From Campylobacterota bacterium (GTDB lineage: Bacteria; Campylobacterota; Campylobacteria; Campylobacterales; Sulfurovaceae): a stretch of 6,013 nucleotides of DNA. Position 1 is the first letter of the stretch; every line of letters starts with the position of its first letter. Under the pieces are notes generated by a model that made no database searches, had not been told where the DNA came from, and saw nothing but the letters and a program-made list of their open reading frames with translations. Location: the NCBI GenBank assembly GCA_011372825.1, contig DSAK01000088.1, positions 1 to 6,013 of the forward strand, given 5' to 3'. This document shows positions 1 through 6,013 of the stretch, piece by piece. The position numbers were made by a program, and so were the translations under genes.

Positions 1-593
1 CTCTTATATAGTAGAACGCAAGTGAAGACTGTTGTACCAAAATAGAGTAGTATATCTTCCCAATAAGTCAATAAAAAATTTGAAATATCAAGTACCATCT
101 GCGTTAATGAGGGTAATTTTGCCCCCATAGAAGAGAGAAATTTTGAAAATTCAGGGATAACTTTAATAGCCATAAAAAACACAACACCAATAGCGATAAA
201 AAAGGTAAAAGTAGGCATCATCATAGCCCCAATAATTTTCTTTTTAAATTTTGCTTTTTTGTCTAAATTTAAAAAAATTTCCTTTAAGATTGTGGGTAAA
301 TTACCACTTTTCTCGCCCGCTTTTATCATTGCCACCGTTGTCTTATCAAAAAAAACGACATAATAAAGTCCGATTTTAGAAAAATCGTTGCCTTGTTCAA
401 TCAATGTTATCGTATCTCTTAGCAAATAACGCATATTCCCCCGTGATGATCTATACATCAATCTAAGAGCCTTTAGTATTGTGATCCCTGAGTTTGTCAA
501 TATACCCATCTGCCTAAAAAAATTTATCTTCACTTTTGGAGAAATACCCCGAACATGATTCCTCACAAAATGCATCACACCGCCAGCTTTCAA
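1..593 (-). CDS. gspF: GspF/PilC-type inner-membrane platform protein (partial, C-terminus beyond window)
   Basis: This is the N-terminal 197 codons of the polytopic platform protein that couples the assembly ATPase to pilin insertion. It runs open to base 1, so about half of the usual 400 residues is missing by truncation at the window edge. Visible family landmarks are FFRQMGILTNSGITILKAL (25-43), IEQGNDFSKI (65-74), MIKAGEKSGNLPTIL (89-103), and the first membrane helix around IGAMMMPTFTFFIAIGVVFF (121-140). KVIPEFSKFL (144-153), LPSLTQMV (160-167) and the beginning of a second helix at about 181-196 follow. The start chosen is TTG at 593, preceded by AGGAG with a 5-base spacer and lying 8 bases after the gspE stop. 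The frame is closed by a TGA shortly upstream inside gspE. Only about 24 residues precede the first F domain, whereas many GspF/PilC proteins have around 60. A GTG at 578 or ATG at 575 would shorten it further. Confidence 0.92.
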   Translation of the reverse strand, partial: MKAGGVMHFVRNHVRGISPKVKINFFRQMGILTNSGITILKALRLMYRSSRGNMRYLLRDTITLIEQGNDFSKIGLYYVVFFDKTTVAMIKAGEKSGNLPTILKEIFLNLDKKAKFKKKIIGAMMMPTFTFFIAIGVVFFMAIKVIPEFSKFLSSMGAKLPSLTQMVLDISNFLLTYWEDILLYFGTTVFTCVLLYK

Positions 594-598
594 AAATA

Positions 599-603
599 CT
601 CCT
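599..603 (-). promoter_or_regulatory. Ribosome binding site deciding the TTG start of gspF
   Basis: AGGAG, read on the minus strand, lies 5 bases before TTG at 593 and overlaps the TAG stop of gspE (602-604). It is the best Shine-Dalgarno match near this junction. It favours TTG593 over the later in-frame GTG and ATG. Confidence 0.75.
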
Positions 604-2263
604 ATTGTGCTATGATTTTTTGGAATTCACTCATTGAAGTAATGCCCATCAACACTTTCTTTTTGGCTTCTTGGTAGAGTGTTGGCATATTGAGAGCTTC
701 GATTGCATATTCTCTTATAGCAACATCACTTGCACGAGAGTTGATGAGCTTTTGGATATGGGTATCAACTGTCATGAGCTCGTATACACCCACTCGTGAG
801 CTATAGCCAGTGTTAGCACATTTTTGACATCCACATGGTTCATATATTTTTTGAGGTTCATCAATCATAAGTAGCTTCATTTGCACATCATTTGTCATAC
901 TCTCTTGTTTGCAATTTTCACACAGAACTCGCACTAAACGTTGCGCTAAAACACCTATCACTGAAGAAGCTACTAAAAAAGGCTCAATTCCCATATCAAT
1001 AAGCCTTGTAACAGCACTTGGGGCATCGTTTGTATGGATGGTCGAATAGACCATATGGCCCGTCAAGGAAGCGCGAAGTGCAATTTCGGCAGTCTCTTTG
1101 TCTCTAATTTCTCCTACCATGATCACATCAGGATCTTGACGCAAAATAGAGCGCAATGCGTCTGCAAAAGAGACTTTGTAGGCATCTATTTGTACTTGAT
1201 TAATCCCAGCGATTTTTGATTCAACGGGGTCTTCTACGGTTGTTATGTTTATCTCATCGGATTTGATTTCATTAATTGTTGCATGAAGAGTGGTTGATTT
1301 ACCGCTTCCTGTTGGGCCTGAAACTAATATTATGCCATGAGGTTTTTTAATTATATTCCTCCATGGGATTAATATATTTTCATCCATTCCAAGATGGTTT
1401 AAACTCACTGACACATCTTGACTGCCAAGTTTTCTTAAAACGATTTTTTCACCATAAATAGTTGGCATAACTGACACCCTGAAGGGGATATCAAAAGCTT
1501 CGTTGTTTTCATTTACAAAAGGATAAACCAAAGCTCCATCTTGGGTATCTCTTTTTTCAGCTATATTTAGATTTGAGATGAGCTTGACTCTTGAGCTAAA
1601 AGATGGGAAAAAATCATTTGAATACTCTCCAAAAACTTGTAAAACACCATTGAGTCGCATACGAATTCTAAAATTATTTTTTTGAGGCTCTATGTGAATA
1701 TCTGAAGCATCAAGCTGGATACACTTTTCAAGCACTTCGTTTGCAAACTTAATGGCCCTTTCGTTTTCACTAAGGCTTAATAACTCTTTTGAATTACTTA
1801 TAGAAAACTGTTTTCTAATGGCAATACCGTCTAAAATTTCTTTTTCTAATTCTTTAAATTTTTCATAAGGTATTACCACTTTTTCAATATTTTTTCCACC
1901 TATTTTTTCATAAATATATTCCCACTCTTGAATAAATATGGGCCTTGCAAAATAGACCTTTGCTTTTCGTTCATCCACATATTGGACAATCGCTCCATAT
2001 TCTTCATAAATCTTATCACCTATAGGCTCATTTGAGTGAGAAATTTGTTCACCATTTTCTAGCTTTCTTGCCTTCAGATGCGTCGCAAGAAAATCTGCAA
2101 CAATAGCACTATCAACTATCTTATTTTCTAAAATATTGTCCAAAATGGGAGTTTTTTTAATCATTTGTTCTTTGATTAAATTGGCTCTATCCTCAGAAGT
2201 TATATGATTTTTTTGGGTTAAATCTCGCAAAAGTAGTGCTTCAAAATCTCGTATATTTCTCAT
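602..2263 (-). CDS. gspE: GspE/PilB-type pilus assembly ATPase
   Basis: This cytoplasmic hexameric ATPase powers extension of a type IV filament or type II pseudopilus. All 553 residues are present, a normal length for the family. Residues 1 to about 140 form a diverged MshEN-type N-terminal domain. The linked core begins near 165 with LDASDIHIEP (184-193) and RIRMRLNGVL (199-208). It continues with Walker A GPTGSGKST (316-324), Asp box TTVEDPVE with Glu344, Walker B ILRQDPDVIMVGEIRD (373-388) and His box GHMVYSTIHTND (402-413). The zinc-binding cysteine pairs that separate GspE/PilB from PilT are present: Cys448/Cys451 and Cys479/Cys482, the latter in GCQKCANTGY, with an additional Cys477. 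The ATG lies 9 bases after the upstream stop. The ribosome site AGGTG overlaps that stop codon, implying coupled translation. PilB and GspE cannot be separated from sequence alone; the G-type pseudopilins next door lean towards GspE. Confidence 0.95.
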   Translation of the reverse strand: MRNIRDFEALLLRDLTQKNHITSEDRANLIKEQMIKKTPILDNILENKIVDSAIVADFLATHLKARKLENGEQISHSNEPIGDKIYEEYGAIVQYVDERKAKVYFARPIFIQEWEYIYEKIGGKNIEKVVIPYEKFKELEKEILDGIAIRKQFSISNSKELLSLSENERAIKFANEVLEKCIQLDASDIHIEPQKNNFRIRMRLNGVLQVFGEYSNDFFPSFSSRVKLISNLNIAEKRDTQDGALVYPFVNENNEAFDIPFRVSVMPTIYGEKIVLRKLGSQDVSVSLNHLGMDENILIPWRNIIKKPHGIILVSGPTGSGKSTTLHATINEIKSDEINITTVEDPVESKIAGINQVQIDAYKVSFADALRSILRQDPDVIMVGEIRDKETAEIALRASLTGHMVYSTIHTNDAPSAVTRLIDMGIEPFLVASSVIGVLAQRLVRVLCENCKQESMTNDVQMKLLMIDEPQKIYEPCGCQKCANTGYSSRVGVYELMTVDTHIQKLINSRASDVAIREYAIEALNMPTLYQEAKKKVLMGITSMSEFQKIIAQ

Positions 2264-2269
2264 TTTTCA

Positions 2270-2274
2270 CACCT
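2270..2274 (-). promoter_or_regulatory. Ribosome binding site of gspE overlapping the pseudopilin stop
   Basis: AGGTG, read on the minus strand, lies 6 bases before the ATG at 2263. It shares its first two bases with the TAG stop at 2273-2275, so ribosomes ending the pseudopilin gene would sit on the gspE start site. Confidence 0.6.
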
Positions 2275-3454
2275 ACTTTGAGATATTAATAGAAAGATTT
2301 GGAGGGAATATTTTTGAAAAGAACTCTTCTGTATCTTTTCGTATAATCAACTTTTCACCTGAACTTATATAAAAATTCTCACTAAAATCAACTCTTGCAC
2401 CATTGTAATCGGTGATAATATGTGTAAAGTTTTGGTTATTTATAAAAAACTCTACCTCTTTGATCTCATATTTTATAACGCCCACATGCCAGCTTATATT
2501 ATTATCTAAAAGCATTGAGTTTGTATCAAATGTATAGGCTTTGTATCTTTTATAGTTACCACTATCTTTTGGACACTGAGCATGTGTCGTGTTGTGCTCT
2601 GTACAAAGAAGATTGGATGAGCCTTCTACGTAATAGAGCATCGGTGAATAGATTGCATACTCTCTTGTGCTGTTTACATCACTTTTTATCTCTCTTGGTA
2701 AAAATAAGCTGTATCCATAAGTCATGACAATATCATCTTTAAATGCACTTTTGATGGAGTGATTATTTTTATACTCATCAAACTCATCTTTTATGATTTT
2801 TTGCGATTCATCATCGTCATCTACCCTATCACTTCCAAACGACTTGATTTTCAAGTAAGCGTCATTTTGATAAGCAGCTGTAACATTAAGTTCAGTTATC
2901 AATTGAATCGGCATATTCCACCCATCTTTGATGGATTTTTCCCTATCCATACCCTCAACTCCATCACCCAAATAGCCCCCATGAAAGCCCACGTGCAAAA
3001 ATGAAATATTCCTATCTTTTATAAAAGCTTGCTCATCTTCGTATCTCTCTTGAGTAAATAGCTCCTTCTTCATAAAAGGCATGGGTATAATGCGTCCACC
3101 ATAGTCATTTTTATCGTATATATCAAATCTTTTTATCTTAAATCGACCCAATCGATCTGTATCTGCTTCTCCAAATGGTGCAACAAAATTTGCACCATTT
3201 TCTTGATTTATTAAAAAATAGATATTAGGGGGCATAGTGCCAAAATCATTCATAAAGCCACTAAAATACTCACCCTCTTGCAAGGCAATGGCATCTTTAA
3301 TGTTTTTCATAATTTTGGTTGTATATTGCTTTGCTTTTAATTCGCCCGTATCCCTAAGCATGACCAAAGCTGCGGTTGCAATCAATCCCATGATAATAAT
3401 AACAGTTAATAACTCTACCAATGTAAAGGCGTTTTTGGTTTTATTGTTTATCAT
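2273..3454 (-). CDS. GspG-like pseudopilin/prepilin with long C-terminal extension
   Basis: This second prepilin-family protein has 393 residues. The leader ends NA|FTLVE, so the predicted cleavage is between Ala9 and Phe10, with Glu14 as Glu+5. Ala instead of Gly at -1 is tolerated in some pilins. An apolar helix spans about 10-32. The segment to about 216 keeps the order of GspG landmarks in diverged form: GTMPP at 72-76, HGGYLG at 158-163 where GspG has WxGPYL, DGWNMPIQL at 177-185 where it has DPWGxPY, and YLKIKSFGSDR at 200-210 followed by DDDDE (212-216), resembling the SxGxD calcium loop. A further 177 residues (217-393) match no family I recognise. They look beta-rich and contain Cys284 and Cys294, which could form a disulfide in the periplasm. 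The ATG overlaps the previous stop as ATGA, with AGAGGA 9 bases upstream. Likely a minor or tip-type pseudopilin because of its size; it could instead be a secreted-substrate adaptor. Confidence 0.88.
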   Translation of the reverse strand: MINNKTKNAFTLVELLTVIIIMGLIATAALVMLRDTGELKAKQYTTKIMKNIKDAIALQEGEYFSGFMNDFGTMPPNIYFLINQENGANFVAPFGEADTDRLGRFKIKRFDIYDKNDYGGRIIPMPFMKKELFTQERYEDEQAFIKDRNISFLHVGFHGGYLGDGVEGMDREKSIKDGWNMPIQLITELNVTAAYQNDAYLKIKSFGSDRVDDDDESQKIIKDEFDEYKNNHSIKSAFKDDIVMTYGYSLFLPREIKSDVNSTREYAIYSPMLYYVEGSSNLLCTEHNTTHAQCPKDSGNYKRYKAYTFDTNSMLLDNNISWHVGVIKYEIKEVEFFINNQNFTHIITDYNGARVDFSENFYISSGEKLIIRKDTEEFFSKIFPPNLSINISK

Positions 3455-4464
3455 TTATCTCTATCCTCTGGGCGAAAATAGCTCGTTTGGTCATGATCAA
3501 ATAGATACAAAACCGAATCATCAAAGCTTTTTTGAGTGTAATCTATATAGAGTTCATTAATAGATGTATCTCTTCTTCTGTTTTTGCCAAAAGAGACAAT
3601 TCTTGCATACTTTGTTCTTGCCTCACTTCCAACTGCGCTTTTGCTGGGTATTTGTATCTCATAGGGAGTCCCCCAAGGGTCCAATATTGTGGCATAACCC
3701 ACAAGTGTTTGTCTGTATTTTGCGATGTTATACCAAGCATCTGCTTGGATAAAACGACCTGGAAAAACACTGTTTTGAGAACCGTTAAAATCAGGAGTTG
3801 AGATTGGATAAAGTTTTGCATTGGCACTATCCCTCTCCCAGGAGGTATCAACGGTATTTAGAGGCGTTGAAGCACTCCATGAATCTTTATAAAAAAGTTT
3901 TATATCATGGTCGCTAAAAAAATATTGATTGTCATTCTCATCACCACTCTTGCCATCAAACCCTAGTTTTTTTACATTTTTGCTTTGTATATAACCATTC
4001 GCTCCTATATAGGGGCCTTTCCAGCCACTATTGGGATCAAGTTTTTCTTGAATGATTTGAACTAGACGAGCCTTTCTTTTTGTGCCCATCCCATTATCTC
4101 CTATTTCATTTTCTCGTATAATCTCCCCTCCTTCATCATAATACTTATAATGTTTATCTATAAAGGTGATCATATTTTTACATATATCACTGCTATCTGG
4201 ATCATCAAAGTTTGTCTCTTTAACAACACATTTTTCCCAAGAATATGTAAGCAATGTCACATTATCAGGCACGAAGCCAATATCATTATAAAACTCCAAA
4301 GTTGCCCGCTTTATCTCTTGCATTTGGGTTTTATTGAGCTTGGCCGAAGAAAAATCAACAATTTCAGCAAATTTTGGTGAAACCAAAGCCACTAAAAAAC
4401 CCATGATTACCAAAACGACAAGTATTTCAACAAGGGTGAACCCTTTAGAGTTTTCGCAAAACAT
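3451..4464 (-). CDS. GspG-like pseudopilin/prepilin with large internal insertions
   Basis: This is a type IV prepilin-family protein of 337 residues. A short basic leader ends at Gly8; the predicted prepilin peptidase cut is before Phe9 (KG|FTLVE), with Glu13 as the conserved Glu+5. An apolar helix covers about 9-30 and continues amphipathically to about 60. The major-pseudopilin (GspG) signature is present but stretched. GFVP at 63-66 stands for the usual GxYP, WKGPYIG is at 148-154, LDPWGTPYEI at 261-270, and YARIVSFGKN at 285-295 followed by Asp299 resembles the calcium-loop strand. A typical GspG is about 140-150 residues, so roughly 190 extra residues are mostly inserted in two places: about 67-145 and 155-260. 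Cys79 and Cys95 could pair. The start shares one base with the previous stop, and a GGAG lies 11 bases upstream. The long insertions argue for a minor or specialised subunit rather than a bulk filament pilin, but this is inferred. It should be membrane-anchored with a periplasmic head. Confidence 0.9.
   Translation of the reverse strand: MFCENSKGFTLVEILVVLVIMGFLVALVSPKFAEIVDFSSAKLNKTQMQEIKRATLEFYNDIGFVPDNVTLLTYSWEKCVVKETNFDDPDSSDICKNMITFIDKHYKYYDEGGEIIRENEIGDNGMGTKRKARLVQIIQEKLDPNSGWKGPYIGANGYIQSKNVKKLGFDGKSGDENDNQYFFSDHDIKLFYKDSWSASTPLNTVDTSWERDSANAKLYPISTPDFNGSQNSVFPGRFIQADAWYNIAKYRQTLVGYATILDPWGTPYEIQIPSKSAVGSEARTKYARIVSFGKNRRRDTSINELYIDYTQKSFDDSVLYLFDHDQTSYFRPEDRDK
3464..3469 (-). promoter_or_regulatory. 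Ribosome binding site of the second pseudopilin gene
   Basis: AGAGGA, read on the minus strand, lies 9 bases before the ATG at 3454 and within the final codons of the first pseudopilin gene. It supports the ATGA-overlapping start, which also places the leader the right distance before the FTLVE motif. Confidence 0.6.
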
Positions 4465-4808
4465 TAAAGTATTTTCTCCACAATCTTTATATACAATGGA
4501 TTAATTGCAATCTGATTCTTTACATCTAAGCCTTGAAGAGCTTTTTGTAAATAGCCACTTCTTTGAATAGATTTGAAAGTTAAGTAAGCTTTGTTGCCCT
4601 TATAAACGATTCCATATCCCAACACATCAAGCCTTGCAAATTCTTGTTTTTTTTCCAACTCAAGGTATATGTTTTTATCTTCTCTATCAACAGTAATGTC
4701 GGTGATTTTTCCCAAATCATCATCAATAACCCTATTTAGACCTGCTAGTAAATATGTCTTTGAGCTAAAAATTTTTTTGGATAATCTTTTTATTTTTGTA
4801 TATATCAT
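4464..4808 (-). CDS. Conserved-looking hypothetical protein in the pilus operon
   Basis: I do not recognise this 114-residue protein. Its start overlaps the pilT stop as ATGA, and an AGAGG ribosome site lies 5 bases before the ATG. Its stop shares one base with the next start (TAATG). Those junctions, good codon structure and the lack of a competing frame support a real gene. The N-terminus (1-17) is rich in Lys and Arg, followed by a short apolar stretch (TYLLAGL, 18-24) that is too short for a clear membrane helix. The middle alternates hydrophobic and polar residues (about 36-80), suggesting beta strands. The C-terminal part (83-114) is mixed and contains INPLYIKIV. There are no cysteines, no signal peptide and no prepilin leader. 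Position suggests a cytoplasmic or membrane-peripheral accessory to the pilus system, for example acting with PilT, but that is inference from neighbourhood only. Confidence 0.8.
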   Translation of the reverse strand: MIYTKIKRLSKKIFSSKTYLLAGLNRVIDDDLGKITDITVDREDKNIYLELEKKQEFARLDVLGYGIVYKGNKAYLTFKSIQRSGYLQKALQGLDVKNQIAINPLYIKIVEKIL

Positions 4809-5989
4809 CTTCGCCTCTTTATTGTTAGTTTTTCTTTTATTTGTGATTGTTCCTTTTGCTTATAGGGGAGGGTAACACTATCAAAGTTTTTTATTCTAAT
4901 AACTTCTTTTCTCTCTTGCAACAAGCCACTATTAGAGATAATCAGTTTCAAATCATCTGGGCTTGTTGAAGCACTTAAAACCTCTTCAAATGTTGCAAAT
5001 TTTTCCCTATAAAGTTTAAAAAGAGCCTGATCAAAAGTCTGCATTCCGTAAGCGTCTCCTTCATTTATGGCATCTGTGATTTCATTATCCCTCTGTTCAA
5101 GGATTAACTGCTTAATGCGCTCATTCATTACAAGTATCTCCATCGCAGCACAACGCCCACCACCAATCTTTTTAATTAATCTTTGCGAAAGGGCACCTTT
5201 TAGCACTGAAGCCAAAGTGACACGGATGCGATTTTGTTCATTTGTAGGGTACATACTAATAATCCTATTTATTGTCTCTTTAGCATCTAGTGTATGCAAG
5301 GTTGCAAAAACGAGGTGTCCAGAATTGGCAGCATGTAAAGCAGCCTCAATAGTCGCCAAATCACGAAGCTCCCCAACAAGGATAATATCTGGGTCTTCTC
5401 GCAAAGATGCCTTTAGAGCACTATAAAAACTTTGGGTATGTTCCCCAACATTGCGTTGTTCGATAATAGAGTTACGATCATGATGGATAAACTCAATAGG
5501 GTCTTCTATGGTTATGATGTGTTTTCTCTTTTTTTGATTAATTGAATCAATAATCGCTGCTAATGTCGTGGATTTGCCACTACCTGTAGTACCAGTTACA
5601 AGAACCAATCCTCTCTCAAGATTGACAAACTTATAAACAGACTCATGTAGACCCAACTCCTTAATACTCAAAATACGATCAGGAATAGTCCTAAAAACTA
5701 GCCCATAACCTTCAAGATGAAAAAAGACATTAAAGCGAAATCGTCTCCCTTGTTCGCTCACATAATATCCATCGAACTCTTTTTCTTCTTCTAAAACTAA
5801 CCTCTGCTTTTGATTAAGTAAAATATTTAAAATAGATTCAAAAAAATCATCGTTCAATTGGCTATTATCTAAGACTTGGATATCTCCGTGAATCCTTGCT
5901 TTTGGAAGAGAGTTTGTCTTTATATGCAAATCACTTCCGCCGAGCAAAAACATCTTTTCAAGCAAATTATTGAGTCTTCTATATGCCAT
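4805..5989 (-). CDS. pilT: PilT-like type IV pilus retraction ATPase with C-terminal extension
   Basis: This is a hexameric cytoplasmic ATPase of the PilT/PilU branch of the secretion ATPase superfamily. By family knowledge it drives pilin disassembly (retraction) at the inner-membrane platform. The 394 residues, counted from the ATG at 5989, show an N-terminal PAS-like domain with the SDLHIK motif near residue 20 and FRFNVFF near 85. The ATPase core follows: Walker A GTTGSGKST (133-141), Asp box TIEDPIEF with Glu162, Walker B LREDPDIILVGELRD (196-210) and His box GHLVFATLHT (224-233). SQRLIKKIGGG (268-278) and GMQTFDQAL (315-323) are also typical of PilT/PilU. The segment RIKQLILEQ (291-299) sits where PilT has its AIRNLIRE retraction motif, but matches it only loosely. 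About 45 residues beyond the usual PilT end form a charged tail ending in KRRR. An in-frame TTG at 5995 has a weak GGG upstream and directly follows a TGA, so the start could be two codons earlier. The end overlaps the next gene by ATGA. PilU is the alternative assignment; the core looks closer to PilT. Confidence 0.93.
   Translation of the reverse strand: MAYRRLNNLLEKMFLLGGSDLHIKTNSLPKARIHGDIQVLDNSQLNDDFFESILNILLNQKQRLVLEEEKEFDGYYVSEQGRRFRFNVFFHLEGYGLVFRTIPDRILSIKELGLHESVYKFVNLERGLVLVTGTTGSGKSTTLAAIIDSINQKKRKHIITIEDPIEFIHHDRNSIIEQRNVGEHTQSFYSALKASLREDPDIILVGELRDLATIEAALHAANSGHLVFATLHTLDAKETINRIISMYPTNEQNRIRVTLASVLKGALSQRLIKKIGGGRCAAMEILVMNERIKQLILEQRDNEITDAINEGDAYGMQTFDQALFKLYREKFATFEEVLSASTSPDDLKLIISNSGLLQERKEVIRIKNFDSVTLPYKQKEQSQIKEKLTIKRRR
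4814..4818 (-). promoter_or_regulatory. Ribosome binding site of the 114-residue gene, inside the pilT 3' end
   Basis: AGAGG, read on the minus strand, lies 5 bases before the ATG at 4808 and within the last codons of pilT. With the ATGA stop/start overlap it supports translation of the small gene by coupling to pilT. Confidence 0.7.
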
Positions 5990-6013
5990 AATCAATCACA
6001 CCCGTTAGCATAC
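5990..6013. other. Short upstream edge with no identifiable gene
   Basis: These 24 bases precede the pilT ATG. On the minus strand they hold an in-frame TGA (5996-5998), the alternative TTG start (5993-5995) and a weak GGG at 6001-6003. They contain no recognisable promoter. They could be the last codons of an upstream gene in the same operon, but there is too little sequence to tell. Confidence 0.5.

Noticed and set aside
241..300. A/T-homopolymer-rich stretch considered as a terminator or promoter
   Set aside because: It encodes the conserved cytoplasmic loop of the GspF-type protein (LDKKAKFKKK) and shows no stem-loop; the bias follows from Lys and Phe codons.
1034..1219. 61-codon plus-strand frame
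   Set aside because: It is antisense to the catalytic core of the GspE-type ATPase.
2759..3004. 81-codon plus-strand frame, hydrophobic at its start
   Set aside because: It is antisense to the second pseudopilin gene. The apolar residues arise from the complement of Asp/Glu/Lys/Asn codons.
3237..3560. 107-codon plus-strand frame with a hydrophobic stretch
   Set aside because: The hydrophobic run is the reverse complement of the pilin membrane helix in the second pseudopilin gene. The frame has no ribosome site or homology I can recognise.
3543..3851. 102-codon minus-strand frame inside the first pseudopilin gene
   Set aside because: It lies in another frame within the segment encoding the DPWG motif, which is clearly the translated frame. 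It is a shadow.
5067..5426. 119-codon open frame on the plus strand opposite pilT
   Set aside because: It is antisense to the Walker B and His box region of a clear PilT-family gene, and its product resembles no protein family.

Overview
This A+T-rich window holds one tightly packed block of six genes, all on the minus strand. Together they encode core parts of a type IV filament machine (type IV pilus / type II secretion family). The base composition and the pilin leaders suggest a member of the Campylobacterota (epsilonproteobacteria: Sulfurimonas, Sulfurospirillum, Arcobacter and relatives). One leader is Gly|FTLVE and the other Ala|FTLVE; the Ala form is, from general knowledge, common in that phylum. 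The lineage call is an inference, and no RNA marker or housekeeping gene is present to fix it.

In transcription order, from high to low coordinates, the block reads as follows. (1) A PilT-like retraction ATPase with an extra basic tail, 4805-5989. (2) A 114-residue protein of unknown function, 4464-4808. (3) A GspG-like pseudopilin with large internal insertions, 3451-4464. (4) A second GspG-like pseudopilin with a long C-terminal extension, 2273-3454. (5) A GspE/PilB-type assembly ATPase, 602-2263. (6) The N-terminal half of a GspF/PilC-type inner-membrane platform protein, 593 down to the window edge at base 1, where it runs off. The junctions are a 4-base overlap (ATGA), a 1-base overlap (TAATG), a 4-base overlap (ATGA), a 9-base gap and an 8-base gap. 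This is the layout of a single, translationally coupled operon. Its promoter must lie upstream of base 6013 and its terminator below base 1. No stretch over 300 bases lacks a gene, and I saw no convincing promoter, terminator, RNA gene, repeat array or mobile element.

The genes suggest a working cycle. GspE powers addition of pilin subunits from the membrane through GspF, the two pseudopilins form or initiate the filament, and the PilT-like ATPase could drive disassembly. Classical type II secretion operons have no retraction ATPase. A PilT homologue leading an operon of oversized G-type pseudopilins is therefore the most distinctive feature here, with the unknown 114-residue protein between them. 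The outer-membrane secretin, the prepilin peptidase and the PilM/N/O-like assembly proteins are not in this window.
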